Shown: positions 1 to 9,900 of the stretch, piece after piece
Layout: each line of letters begins with the position of its first letter
Position numbering within the stretch: the stretch's first letter is position 1
Assembly (NCBI GenBank): GCA_902589825.1
Contig: CACIUL010000001.1
Location: 83,916-147,915 of the forward strand
Length of the DNA stretch: 64,000 nt
DNA from: an uncultured Verrucomicrobiota bacterium
GTDB taxonomy: Bacteria; Verrucomicrobiota; Verrucomicrobiia; Verrucomicrobiales; DEV007
Direction: 5' to 3'
Program-made: the position numbers and the translations under genes
Notes under the pieces: model-generated
What the model was told of the DNA's origin: nothing
The model's database searches: none
Seen by the model: only the letters and a program-made list of their open reading frames with translations

Positions 1-899
1 ATTTGACGGGAAGCACACTGCTAAGCTCCGAGTGGGCTTATGACCGCCGCAACAAGGAGGCTGAGTTGCCCAAGGCGATGCCGCTGGTGAGGGAGTTCTG
101 CAGGAAGACCAAATCCAGCAGCTTTCCCACCCCTAGGAAGCGTCGTTTTGAGACGGGGAGTGGGAAATATCGATCTCACTGGTTGAGTGCGGATTTCTCC
201 AAAGAGGGAAGCGGAGTGACCATGTTTGCCTACGAATTTGCAAAGACTCTTGGCCGCCAGAGTGTTCCGCAGGGATTTATCACCATGTCATCGGGACGAG
301 GAGGGCGTAACCCGCAGTTTGCCTCGCCATTATCCTGGACTTCCTTTGCCGGAGTCCGTGACAGTAAAAATCCGGCTTTCAAGGCTCGACTGGACGAATT
401 GTTTCTCCAGTATCCGGACACGCCGGTGGCACGAAAAGCAGCGGCCAAGCATATCGAGGAGGTAAAATCCTTTGTTCGGGTTATTCAGGAATCAGCCAAA
501 CGGGAGGCTGATGCCTCTACCTTTGCCTTGCAGGTTCCGGCATTTCCCGAGCCGGGTAAGGGGGAAGCGGTGCCTCAGGATACCATTCCAACCTATGCTT
601 ACAACTGGTGTGTGAGTCCGCTTACTCCCATGGGCGTAGCGGGTGTCATATGGATTCCCTCAGAAGGCAATATCGGCGAACGTCCCGAGGATTACGCTGC
701 GGAGATGGAGATCTACGCCAATAGTTTGTCTCGTACATACGACCAGAAGAATATACAGTTCCTCTATGCGCAACCTGCCAAATCCCTTGTCGAAGGTATT
801 ACTGTGCCTAATATTCAAGGCGCTAAGACCGTGACCTTTGACCAATGGCCTAAGAGCATGAAGGGCGTTGCGGTAAAGTTAGCAAAACTCTTACAGTGA
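1..899 (+). CDS. SGNH sialate O-acetylesterase-like protein, C-terminal part (5' end outside window)
   Basis: The reading frame is open from the window edge, and the first possible start is a TTG at base 3 with no ribosome-binding context, so this is the 3' part of a longer gene. The visible ~298 residues resemble the second half of the DUF303/SASA family. They include a segment like 'SPLTPMGVAGVIWIPSEGN', the place where relatives carry the conserved 'G-x-I-W-Y-Q-G-E' block, followed by a helix and a 'FLYAQPA' strand. The usual Q-G-E is replaced by P-S-E here. The GQSN nucleophile block would lie upstream of the window. The stop codon overlaps the next gene, which suggests translational coupling with the DUF1592-type gene. 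Probable role: removal of acetyl groups from a glycan outside the cytoplasm. Confidence 0.7.
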   Translation, partial: LTGSTLLSSEWAYDRRNKEAELPKAMPLVREFCRKTKSSSFPTPRKRRFETGSGKYRSHWLSADFSKEGSGVTMFAYEFAKTLGRQSVPQGFITMSSGRGGRNPQFASPLSWTSFAGVRDSKNPAFKARLDELFLQYPDTPVARKAAAKHIEEVKSFVRVIQESAKREADASTFALQVPAFPEPGKGEAVPQDTIPTYAYNWCVSPLTPMGVAGVIWIPSEGNIGERPEDYAAEMEIYANSLSRTYDQKNIQFLYAQPAKSLVEGITVPNIQGAKTVTFDQWPKSMKGVAVKLAKLLQ

Positions 900-904
900 T
901 AAGA

Positions 905-3430
905 ATGAATCCCTCTGTAATCTGTTCCGTAGCCATAATGTGGTTTGCGGTCGCTGGCAGCGGGGTGGCTGCGAACAATTCCTTTGCGATTTCTTTAAAG
1001 GTAGGTGCTGTCATGGAGGCACATTGTTTTGATTGCCATGGTCAGGATTCTCAGAAAGGTGATGTGCGTCTGGATAATCTGGCGGCCATGGATTTGGAGG
1101 CACGACTGGATGTATTAAACCGGGTTCAGGAGCAGTTGTTCTTGAAAGAAATGCCACCCAAGAAAAAGGCGCAACCGAGCGAAGCGGAACAGGAGGCCCT
1201 TACTGAATGGGTGCGTAATGAGTTGCGCAAACACAAGGCTTCCAAGCTGGAGGAAAAGCTGCGCTACCCAGGTTACGGAAACTATGTTGATCACGATAAG
1301 CTTTTCAGTGGGGGAGTGAGCGCCAAGGCGTGGTCGCCTGCGCGTCGTTGGCTGGTAAGTCCGCAGATCTTTCATCAACGGGTAATGGATGTATTTCGTC
1401 TGGATGGCCGCGAGCGATCGGGGTTTGTGACACGGAAGTTTCACGGTGTTAAGAATCCCTTTATGTTACCTGATCATTCGGGGGTGCGTGATTATGATCT
1501 AACCACTCTTGATGGTGGGCATTTACTAGTGATGCTTAGTAATGCTAAGTGGATTGCGGGAAAACAGATCTTCGCAGCGCAACTCAAGACACCCAGAAAG
1601 GCTGAGTTGTTGGCAGCGATGAATACCCGGGATCGATGGTATCCCAGGGAGACGCCGCCAGCACTTGAGGTGATTGTGCTTAAGGGCGGGCTGCCGAGTG
1701 AATCGGAGATGATATCAGCGATTCAGTATCAGTTCGGCTGTGTCCTTCAAAGGCAAGCAACAAATGAGGAGGTGGAAAAATATTTGACCCTGTTGCGTTC
1801 TTCCATCGAGTTGGGTGGTAATATCGCGGGGTTGCAGCAGATGCTCACGACGGTGCTGCTGGAATCCGAATTCCTTTATCGCATGGAGTTTGGTGATGGG
1901 CCAATTGACGAATACGGCAGAAAGAAGTTGGCTCCGAGCGAAGCGGCCAGAGCTATTGCCTATGCGCTGGGGGATCGTGGTCCGGATGAGGTTCTCCGGC
2001 AGGCTGCTGAGAATGGAAAGCTTGCCACCAAGGAAGATTTTAGACGCGAGGTAACGCGGTTGCTGGCAAATGAAACCTGGTTTGCCGGGCCAGTGGACCC
2101 GAGCCTGAACGGCAAAAACATGCGCTCACATGAAAGCACGAATCCAAAGCAGGTTCGGTTTTTCCGGGAATTTTTTGGATACCCCAATGCTATTAAAATA
2201 TTCAAGGATGTGCCGCGCAGCGATGGTTATTGGCAAAATCCATCACGCGGCACTGCTGGCACTCCGGGTTTTCTGGTCAAGGAGGCCGACCGAATTGTGG
2301 ACCGGCACCTTCAGCAGGACCAGGATGTTTTTCGGAGAATGCTCAGCACGGAAGATTTTTTTGTTTATCACGATAAGGACAATGAGACGGGTCGCAAAGT
2401 CATCGAGGAATGGACTGAAGTATATCACTACTTCAAGGGCAAGGACTGGAAGGCGAACCCAGAGAAAGTGATTGAGGATAACCTGGATTATCTCAGCACA
2501 AAGAAAACCGTTCGTGTCTTAGGCGCGAAGTCCAAACGCGAATTTATGCGCTACATGCATTTCTGGGGGGAGACAATCGGCAAGGGGAGGATCCCTTTTA
2601 CAACACCTTCTTTTGCGCATGGATATCACTACAATCACTCTGTTTTTTACAGCCTGCCGCCTACGCCAAACCCTTTCCGCTACGGGGGGGTAGAGCACAA
2701 AAACCACAAGGGCCTGGACGATGTTGAGTTCTGGGATTACCCCGTGGCACAACCCTTCCCTATCCAAAATCGTAAAGGGTTGCTGACCCATCCGGCCTGG
2801 CTGATCGCCCATTCATCCAATTTTCATACCGATCCAATCAAACGTGGCCGTTGGATTCGGGAAAAACTGCTCGCTGGACGTGTTCCGGATATACCAATCA
2901 CCGTTGATGCTCAGGTTCCGGAAGACCCGCACAAAACATTTCGTGAAAGAGTCGAGGCAGTTACCCGAAAGTCTGAGTGTATAAAGTGTCATCGGCAGAT
3001 GAATCCCCTTGGGTTGCCATTCGAAGTTTTTGATGATTTTGGCCGCTACCGTCTTCAAGAACCGCTGGAGCATGAGGAACACATTCTGGCAAAGCCCAGT
3101 AAGAAGAATGGTGCTACCACCTATAAGACAAAGCCGGTCAGCACGCTCGGCGAACTGGTAGGCACTGGCGATCCTGCTCTGGACGGCAATGTTGCCGATC
3201 CCTTTGACCTGATCGATCGCCTGTCCAAATCCGATCGAGTACGTCAGAGTATTATTCGCCACGCCTTTCGCTTTTACATGGGGCGCAACGAGATGCTTTC
3301 CGATTCCCAAACACTTATCGATGCGGACCGTGCTTATCTTCAAAATGGGGGCAGTTTCAAATCTGTTATTGTTTCCCTTTTAACTTCCGACTCATTTCGG
3401 TATCGTAAACAACCTAGGCAGCAACTATGA
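905..3430 (+). CDS. DUF1592/DUF1588/DUF1585-type protein with two CxxCH motifs
   Basis: Large exported protein of the Planctomycetes/Verrucomicrobia multi-DUF family. A signal peptide (residues 1-22, ending GVAA) is followed by an N-terminal PSCyt1-like segment with CFDCHG near residue 41. A second CxxCH (CIKCHR) followed by 'MNPLGLPFEVFDDFGRYR' marks the DUF1588 region, and the last ~70 residues ('HAFRFYMGRNE...') match DUF1585. The family is assumed to bind heme c covalently and has no proven reaction. The N-terminal half is divergent and lacks the usual 'RLNRxEY' DUF1587 block. A GTG at 896 would overlap the upstream stop, but ATG at 905 gives the better signal peptide. The 3' end overlaps the DUF1552 gene by ATGA, so the two are very probably co-translated. 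Confidence 0.85.
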   Translation: MNPSVICSVAIMWFAVAGSGVAANNSFAISLKVGAVMEAHCFDCHGQDSQKGDVRLDNLAAMDLEARLDVLNRVQEQLFLKEMPPKKKAQPSEAEQEALTEWVRNELRKHKASKLEEKLRYPGYGNYVDHDKLFSGGVSAKAWSPARRWLVSPQIFHQRVMDVFRLDGRERSGFVTRKFHGVKNPFMLPDHSGVRDYDLTTLDGGHLLVMLSNAKWIAGKQIFAAQLKTPRKAELLAAMNTRDRWYPRETPPALEVIVLKGGLPSESEMISAIQYQFGCVLQRQATNEEVEKYLTLLRSSIELGGNIAGLQQMLTTVLLESEFLYRMEFGDGPIDEYGRKKLAPSEAARAIAYALGDRGPDEVLRQAAENGKLATKEDFRREVTRLLANETWFAGPVDPSLNGKNMRSHESTNPKQVRFFREFFGYPNAIKIFKDVPRSDGYWQNPSRGTAGTPGFLVKEADRIVDRHLQQDQDVFRRMLSTEDFFVYHDKDNETGRKVIEEWTEVYHYFKGKDWKANPEKVIEDNLDYLSTKKTVRVLGAKSKREFMRYMHFWGETIGKGRIPFTTPSFAHGYHYNHSVFYSLPPTPNPFRYGGVEHKNHKGLDDVEFWDYPVAQPFPIQNRKGLLTHPAWLIAHSSNFHTDPIKRGRWIREKLLAGRVPDIPITVDAQVPEDPHKTFRERVEAVTRKSECIKCHRQMNPLGLPFEVFDDFGRYRLQEPLEHEEHILAKPSKKNGATTYKTKPVSTLGELVGTGDPALDGNVADPFDLIDRLSKSDRVRQSIIRHAFRFYMGRNEMLSDSQTLIDADRAYLQNGGSFKSVIVSLLTSDSFRYRKQPRQQL

Positions 3431-4830
3431 ACAACCGTCGAGATTTTTTGAAGCAGTCACTATTGAGTGCTGGAGCGTTGGCAGCACTGAATGCTCCGCA
3501 ACTTTCGGCGGCTTCGGCTAAGCCGCCGAAACGGTTCATTTTTATGCACCGTGGCAACGGTCTGTGGCCAAAAGTGTGCGTGCCGCCAAGCCTCGACGCC
3601 AAGTCAATGGAGCTCGAGAAGCGTAAGGAGGCGATTGATGTCGATCTCGATGGGCACGATTTACCCAAGTGGCTTGCGCCGCTGTCGGCACACCGTGAAA
3701 ACTTAACCATTCTACAGGGCCTGTCCGGAAAGATGTGCACAACGGGTCACCATTCTTGGTGCTCGGCGCTCGGTGTATTCAAGGCCAACGAGCGTCTCAA
3801 CTCGATCAAGTGGGCAACAGTTGATTTTGAGTTGGCTAAGTTGTTTCCATCACCGGTCGGGCACATAGAATTAGCCTGTTTCCCGCTTGGGGGTGGCAAT
3901 GCCCGGGGCAGCCTCGATGGTGTGGCAACTGGTTTTTCAGCCCGTGGACCGCAGCAGCCCAATTATGCGTTTGGTTCACCCCGAATTGCGTTACAGGAGC
4001 TTTTCAAGTCCGTTACCAATGAACCCAAGGCGCGCACACAGTATCAACTGGATCGCAAGGTGCTTGAGTTTATTGCCGACAACGAGGGTGCGATTGCTGA
4101 TCCATTGGCTGGAATCGAGAAGGCCAAGGTGCAGAACTATGCGGATTCAGTGGAGGCGATACGCGAGCGTAACCGGAAGATTGATGCAATGGTTGACACT
4201 ATTCGAAAGCACGTGCCGAAACTTGACTCTAAATACCTTGATCCTGCCGTCAATACCTTCAACCGGCAGATTGGTCACAGCGAAGTACTGCTCGGCGCAC
4301 TCATTTCTGGCCTTACCAATGTTGTTGCCTTTACCGTTGATGAACTCGGTCACCGCTACACCGGTATTCCAGGTATCGAGGGTGAGAAGGTGAATATGCA
4401 CGATGTGGGTCACAACAAGAGCATAGGTGGCCTTGATGCCGCGACTATTCGTGAGCTTGCGCGTACGCACCACATGGCGCTCGTCGATCGTATCGTTAAG
4501 CGACTTAAGAGTGTGCCCGAGGGTAACGGAACAATGTTTGACAATACGATGCTCTTTTATTTTCCCGACGGCGGTGAGACACATCACAGTCATGGTTGGG
4601 AATATCCGTTCATTATCCTTTCCGGTGACAACGCCCGCGTTGATCTCCGTCGCCGCTACATCCGACTCCCGAACTATGGGCAACCGGGCCACGGCACCTT
4701 AGGCAATTTCTACACCACGCTGCTTAACGCCTATGGTAACCCCATTGAGCACTACGGAGCACTTGATACGGGCCTGACGAAGTTCGGGCATGGGCAGACC
4801 GGCCCTATTAAGCATTTCCTCAGGGTATGA
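3427..4830 (+). CDS. DUF1552 family Tat-exported protein
   Basis: 467 residues with a twin-arginine leader 'NRRDFLKQSLLSAGALAALN', pointing to Tat export in a folded state, often with a cofactor or metal. The rest fits DUF1552, which is almost always found next to DUF1592-type genes: 'RFIFMHRGNGLWP' after the leader, 'NLTILQGLSGKM', 'TGHHSWCSALGVF', and a late 'FPDGGETHHSHGWEYPFIILSG' block rich in His and Asp. Its function is unknown; distant resemblance to alkaline-phosphatase or sulfatase-like folds is often suspected, but no catalytic set can be named from sequence alone. The start overlaps the stop of the DUF1592-type gene by 4 nt. A 5-bp GC-rich hairpin follows the stop. Confidence 0.88.
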   Translation: MNNRRDFLKQSLLSAGALAALNAPQLSAASAKPPKRFIFMHRGNGLWPKVCVPPSLDAKSMELEKRKEAIDVDLDGHDLPKWLAPLSAHRENLTILQGLSGKMCTTGHHSWCSALGVFKANERLNSIKWATVDFELAKLFPSPVGHIELACFPLGGGNARGSLDGVATGFSARGPQQPNYAFGSPRIALQELFKSVTNEPKARTQYQLDRKVLEFIADNEGAIADPLAGIEKAKVQNYADSVEAIRERNRKIDAMVDTIRKHVPKLDSKYLDPAVNTFNRQIGHSEVLLGALISGLTNVVAFTVDELGHRYTGIPGIEGEKVNMHDVGHNKSIGGLDAATIRELARTHHMALVDRIVKRLKSVPEGNGTMFDNTMLFYFPDGGETHHSHGWEYPFIILSGDNARVDLRRRYIRLPNYGQPGHGTLGNFYTTLLNAYGNPIEHYGALDTGLTKFGHGQTGPIKHFLRV

Positions 4831-4842
4831 CGCTTCGGGAGG

Positions 4843-4857
4843 GGGCGGTAATCGCCC
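4843..4857 (+). terminator. small GC hairpin after the DUF1552 gene
   Basis: GGGCG and CGCCC form a 5-bp stem around a 5-nt loop, 13 nt after the DUF1552 stop. No T-run follows, so it is at best a weak terminator or a processing/attenuation hairpin. Confidence 0.25.
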
Positions 4858-4926
4858 TGATGAGTTTAGGCCTGCCACTTCATTCCACGCCAAAGTGGGG
4901 GACTACCACACCCATTCACTAACGAT

Positions 4927-5082
4927 ATGTATACTTTCGTCAAGAGCCTTATCGACATGAATAAGCCCGCCGGTCATGGCGCGGATCCTTTTTTCTTCGA
5001 TCGCAAACCCATTCACCCGCCGCTTCTTGATATATTGCGCAAGTACCTAGGCGTGGCTCCCATCAATTTACCCAAACCATGA
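4927..5082 (+). CDS. possible 51-aa ORF overlapping the next esterase start (ATGA)
   Basis: An uninterrupted ATG-to-TGA frame of 51 codons fills most of the gap between the DUF1552 gene and the next esterase, and its stop overlaps the esterase start by exactly ATGA. The product would start MYTFVKSLIDMNKPAGHG and has no signal peptide, no clear membrane segment and a Pro-rich end (APINLPKP). I do not recognise it. It could be a leader peptide coupling translation to the esterase, the decayed tail of an older gene, or chance. No Shine-Dalgarno is visible. Confidence 0.3.
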   Translation: MYTFVKSLIDMNKPAGHGADPFFFDRKPIHPPLLDILRKYLGVAPINLPKP

Positions 5083-6272
5083 AATTACAATTGATCAGCT
5101 TTTTGGCCCTGTTGGGCCTTTCTTATTCGATATCGGCCAAACCGCTGAAAGTCTACCTCTTGGTCGGCCAATCCAATATGCAGGGGCATGCGGCAGAGAG
5201 AACTCTGGGACACTTGGGAATGGATGCGAAAACGGCGCCTTTATTGAAGGCGATCCAGAACGCTGATGGCTCGCCCAAGGTGCATGATCAAATCTGGATT
5301 TCATCAATAGACACCTCGGAGGAGTCTGGTGCGAAGGAAGGCAAGCTGACCGTTGGCTATGGGGCGGGTGGTCGTGAACCGAAGATCGGGCCGGAATTGA
5401 CCTTTGGTATCACTATGCAAAAGCATGTCGGCGAGCCCATTCTTTTGATCAAGACATCGTGGGGTGGCAAGTCCTTGAACACAGATTTTCGGCCGCCCAG
5501 TGCAGGTGCCTATGTTTTCAACGAGAAGCAAATCGAGAACTTCAAGAAGCGAGAAAAGAGCCTTGCAGCGGTGCGCAAGGAAAAGGTTGAACGCACGGGC
5601 GTTTATTACCGGCTCATGCTTGAGCATATTCGCAAGGTAATTGGTGACATTAAGCGTGTGTATCCAGCTTACGATGCCAAGGCCGGCTATGAGCTGGCGG
5701 GTTTTGTGTGGTTCCAGGGCTGGAATGACATGGTCGATGGTGGCACTTATCCCGTGCGTGGCCAGCCGGGAAGTTACGATTCCTACAGCAAAAACCTCGC
5801 GCACTTCATACGCGATGTGCGCAAGGATTTGCAGGCACCCAAGCTGCCGTTTGTGATCGGCGTGATGGGCGCGGGCGGACCGATTGCCAAGTATGGTCCG
5901 GATCAGAAACGTTATGCCGGCATCCACGGTGAATTTCGCAAGGCCATGGCTGCGCCGGCCGAGTTGCCGGAATTCAAGGGTAACGTCACGGCGGTGCTCA
6001 CGGAAAATTACTGGGATGGACAACTCTCCGAGTTGGTTGATCGCCGCGGCAAGGTCAACGCCAAACGCCGTGAGCTTTCCAAGGATACATCGCTTAACCG
6101 GGAACAACGCGATAAAGCCCTTGCTGATCTCAATGCCAAGCTGTTCACCAAGGAAGAGCTGAAGGTTTTGGAACTGGGCGTCTCCAATGCCGCCTATCAT
6201 TACCTGGGGTCGGCCAAGATCCTTGGCCAGATCGGTAAAGCCTTTGCTGATGGCCTGGCCTCAATGAAGTAA
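5079..6272 (+). CDS. SGNH sialate O-acetylesterase-like carbohydrate esterase
   Basis: 397 residues with a 20-residue Sec signal peptide ending SISA. 'VYLLVGQSNMQG' puts the SGNH nucleophile Ser at residue 32. 'FVWFQGWND' near residue 210 is the block-III region, and 'AAYHYLGSAKI' near residue 372 carries the likely catalytic His. This is the DUF303/SASA layout, with a long insertion after the nucleophile block. Family members remove O-acetyl groups from sialic acids or plant and algal polysaccharides; the substrate cannot be read from sequence. The start overlaps a possible 51-aa ORF. A decayed copy of the 3' end of this gene lies about 700 bp downstream (6880-6962), which shows a past local duplication. 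Confidence 0.85.
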   Translation: MKLQLISFLALLGLSYSISAKPLKVYLLVGQSNMQGHAAERTLGHLGMDAKTAPLLKAIQNADGSPKVHDQIWISSIDTSEESGAKEGKLTVGYGAGGREPKIGPELTFGITMQKHVGEPILLIKTSWGGKSLNTDFRPPSAGAYVFNEKQIENFKKREKSLAAVRKEKVERTGVYYRLMLEHIRKVIGDIKRVYPAYDAKAGYELAGFVWFQGWNDMVDGGTYPVRGQPGSYDSYSKNLAHFIRDVRKDLQAPKLPFVIGVMGAGGPIAKYGPDQKRYAGIHGEFRKAMAAPAELPEFKGNVTAVLTENYWDGQLSELVDRRGKVNAKRRELSKDTSLNREQRDKALADLNAKLFTKEELKVLELGVSNAAYHYLGSAKILGQIGKAFADGLASMK

Positions 6273-6310
6273 GCATCGGAGAATGCGCCCGATCCATATT
6301 CCGGATAAAG

Positions 6311-6862
6311 ATGAAACTGCCCTTTTTTTTTACGGCACTGACCCTTATTGGACTTCTTATTGGCTGTGGTGAAAAAGAGCCCGATCTGTCGAATTTAATA
6401 ACCCATCAATTGGGTGAGATCGTCTTTGATTATCCGGGTAATTGGAAGATTACCGAGGATTCTCTTACGGTGACAATCCATAACGTAATCATTGAGACTC
6501 CCGGCGATGCACTCGTGATCATCCAGTCGTATCCGTTAGAGATAGCTAAAGAATTGAAGGTCCTTAGCAGGGAATTCTCAGAGATTGCTGAGAATAGCGC
6601 TCCTTTGGGTTCAATCAATAAATCAGTTTTTGCCGAGCTCCCCCAACAGTGGGGGTATGATTGGATTGCAGAGGATTTTGAAATTGCTTTTCTCGGAGAG
6701 TCTTTGCCCCACAAACGCCTTTATGGGAGCAAGGAGGTTGGAGACAGCAAAATTTTTCTAATTCTTCAAGTGCCGGGAGCAGATTACCATAAAGTGGAAA
6801 AAGGCTTTCATTTAATTGTAAAGTCATTGACCGGCGACAGAAAGAATCACAAGAATCAGTAG
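6311..6862 (+). CDS. small lipoprotein of unknown function
   Basis: 183 residues starting MKLPFFFTALTLIGLLIGCG: a type II signal peptide with lipobox IGCG, so the mature protein should be membrane-anchored through Cys19. The mature part ('GEIVFDYPGNWKITEDSLTV') looks like a compact beta-rich fold of the PsbP/DcrB-like type in which a Trp-containing strand opens the domain; this is a resemblance only. It starts 38 nt after the esterase stop and sits between the esterase and its decayed duplicate, so it may have been captured between the two copies. Confidence 0.65.
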   Translation: MKLPFFFTALTLIGLLIGCGEKEPDLSNLITHQLGEIVFDYPGNWKITEDSLTVTIHNVIIETPGDALVIIQSYPLEIAKELKVLSREFSEIAENSAPLGSINKSVFAELPQQWGYDWIAEDFEIAFLGESLPHKRLYGSKEVGDSKIFLILQVPGADYHKVEKGFHLIVKSLTGDRKNHKNQ

Positions 6863-6879
6863 CTTGGCTTTGGCCTGTC

Positions 6880-6962
6880 GAGCTGTCTACAAGAGAAGAG
6901 TTGAGGGCTCTGGGGCTTGGCGTCTCCAATGCCGCTTTTCCCTGTGATGGCCTGGACTCATC
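6880..6962 (+). pseudogene. decayed 3' remnant of an SGNH esterase gene
   Basis: Bases 6880-6935 align with 6140-6195 of the esterase at 5079-6272; both read as 'LxTxEEL...LxLGVSNAA'. The copy then skips about 50 bases of the original and resumes at 'gatggcctgg', which corresponds to the esterase C terminus (DGLAS versus DGLDS). No open frame of useful length remains. It is the scar of a tandem duplication followed by deletion. The next intact gene begins 16 bases later and encodes a different, larger esterase. Confidence 0.7.
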
Positions 6963-6978
6963 CCTGTTAGCTGTTTAA

Positions 6979-9900
6979 ATGATAACCTCAATGAAAATGA
7001 ACACGATCTTTCAGTTGCCACGGTTGATTGTTGTCCTGTTTTTTGCCGGGATCCTTACTCAGGCGACCGCCCAGTATGATGACTGGAAACACTCAGGCTC
7101 GATATATCTCGTCACTACGCCCCACGGAGCGGACCTGCCGGCATCGGCGGTAGAGAAAAACTTCCCGCTTCTAGTTCGGCTAAACGAGAACTATTTCGAT
7201 TTTAGCCAGGCGAAGATGCAGGGCGAGGACATCCGTTTCTCCTCAAATGGCAAGGCACTGGCATACCAGATCGAACATTGGGATGCAGAGGGAGGCAAGG
7301 CCGAGGTCTGGGTGCGGATCCCGATCATCAAGGGCAATGATGAGCAGGCTATCCAGATGCATTGGGGAAACGGCAAGGCTTCCAGCGAGAGTAACGGCGA
7401 GCAAGTGTTCCTGACCACAGAGGGATTTGCCGCGGTCTGGCATTTGGGAGACAACTTGGAAGATGCCACTTCCAATAATTTGGACGGTTTCAACAGACCG
7501 GACAAGCCAACCGTCAACACCGCCGGCATCATCGGTGACGCCCAGGAGTTCGGCGTAAACAAACTTCTTGTCATCCGACCACCCGGGGCAAAGCCGGACC
7601 GGCGGGTGACCTGTATGCCTTCGGGTAATGCCGACCGGACAATGTCTGCCTGGGTGAATCCCACTAGCTTCGAGGGCCGCAACTGGGCTCAGGCATCGAT
7701 CGGTGGATGGGGCGAACCGGAGCGCGGACAAAAGCCGCACATGGGGCTGTCTTATTTCACCATTACCGGAAGAGGGCAGCCCCGCTTCCATCTCTACGGC
7801 TTTGACCCAAGATGCGCCAGTCCCTTGCCCCGTGATGAATGGCGGCATGTCGCCCTTGCTGTATCCCGGGATATGGTTCGCTTTTACGTCGATGGCATTT
7901 TGAAGGAGACGATCAACAACAACGGCGATGTGGTGACCAAGCTTGGCACCTTGAGGACCCCGGCGTCAACGCCCGTTGATCTGGGTGATCATGGAAACGG
8001 GCGCGGACCTTTCAATGGCGCTCTCGATGAGGTGCGCTTTGAGTCGGTGGCGCGTTCAGTCAACTGGCTGAAGCTCTGTTTCGAGAACCAGAAGCCGCTG
8101 CAGTCACTGGTTGGACCACTGGTTCAGGACGGTGATGAATTCTCGGTCTCGCGCAAAAGCCTGAAGATGAAGGAGGGGGGCTCGATCGTCCTGTCAGCAA
8201 AAGCGGGAGGAGCCCGGAAGGTCTACTGGGTTTTAAAGGATGGTGACAAGGAGGAGATCCTCGCCGTCGATTGCTACAACTACACTTTTGACGCAGGGCG
8301 GGTTGCTGAAGACAAAAAGGTCGCCTTGCAGTTCAAGGCGCTCTTCGCATCCGGTGTGAAATCCCTGACGATCCCAATTGCGATCCAAGAGAGTGTCCCG
8401 GATCCTGTGTATACGCTGAACGTTCCCAAAACATGGAATGGCAGGGATGAGTTAGTGATTTCGCCCTCAATCAGCAATCTGGCAGAAATGACAGCCAAAG
8501 GCGCCAGCAAGCTGAACGACGAATGGAAGGTTTCGGGCATGGCCACGATCAGCGAAACCGAAGCGGGGAAGCTGGTATTGAAGCGGGCACAGAACAGTGG
8601 GGACCTGACTGTCGAGCTCGCTCTCGACAATGGTGGCGCCGTCGTCCCGCACTCCGTCCGGATCGCGGTTGAGGAAGCGAAGCAGGATGTCTGGGTGAAA
8701 CGCATTCCGTCCTCCGATGAGAAACCGGTGAACCACCAGTTCTTTGCTCGCGACGACAAGGGCAAGGGAACGCTTCACTACAGGGGAACTCTCAAGGAGT
8801 CGGCTGACTCGGTATTCCTCAGGCTTTATGCCGGGGACAAGCTACTCGTTACACAGCACCAGAAGATAGGCGCTGACAAGAAGTATGCCTTGTCGGCAAG
8901 CTTGGAGGCGGGTCTGGTCGCCTATCGCACGGAGTTTGGTATCAAGCATGGCGGCGTGGAAACGGTTCTGGAAAAGGCAAGTGATCTGGTCTGCGGTGAT
9001 GTCTTTGTCATACAGGGTCAGTCCAATGCCGAAGCCTGGACGGACCAACGCGTCGTCCATCCGTACCGAAGTTCCTGGCTGCGCAGCTTCGGCACGCCCA
9101 GCACGAATAAGGACCGGGCCCGGGACGCGGTCTGGGGCAACGCCTTGTCTTTCAACGGCGGCCCAAACCATCATCATTTCCAGATTGGCTATTGGGGCGT
9201 CGAGCTGGGCAAGATGCTCATCGAAAAGAACAAGGTTCCCATCTTCATCATCAATGGGGCACAGGGTGGAACACGGATTGACCAGCACCAGCGCAACGAG
9301 GCTGACCCGACGGACGTGACCACCATCTACGGCAGGTTGTTGTGGCGTTTACAGAAAGCGAAACTGACGCACGGGGTTCGTGCCGTGCTCTGGCATCAGG
9401 GAGAAAACGACCAGGGTGAGTCAGGGGCGACCGGCACTTTTGGTTGGGTGAATTATCAGGAATACTTCATACGCATGGCGGCGGCCTGGAAGCAGGACTA
9501 CCCGAATATCAAGCACTACTATATCCACCAGATCTGGCCGGGGGCATGCGGCAGCCGGTCAGTGGAGAACGACAGGTTGCGCGAGCAGCAGCGACAATTA
9601 CCCGCGCAGTTTTCCAACATGAGTATTATGTCGACCCTCGGCATCCGACCGGGCGGCGGTTGCCACTTCCTGGCGGAAGGCTATGCGGTGATGGCGAGGC
9701 AGTTGTTTCCGCTGGTGAACAAATACAACTACGGTGCCCAAACGAAGGTGTCCGTCACGGCGCCGAATATCCAGAAGGTTTCGTATTCCAGTGCCAGGAA
9801 AGACGAAATCACACTGGTTTTCGATCAGGACGTGAAATGGGACGATGAAGTTGCCAGGCGTTTTTATCTTGATGACGAACCTGCGGATTTTATCTCTGTT

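Noticed and set aside
5304..6200. Minus-strand open frame of 298 codons opposite the esterase gene
   Set aside because: It lies entirely inside the esterase frame on the other strand and its product has no recognisable domain. It is a codon-bias shadow.
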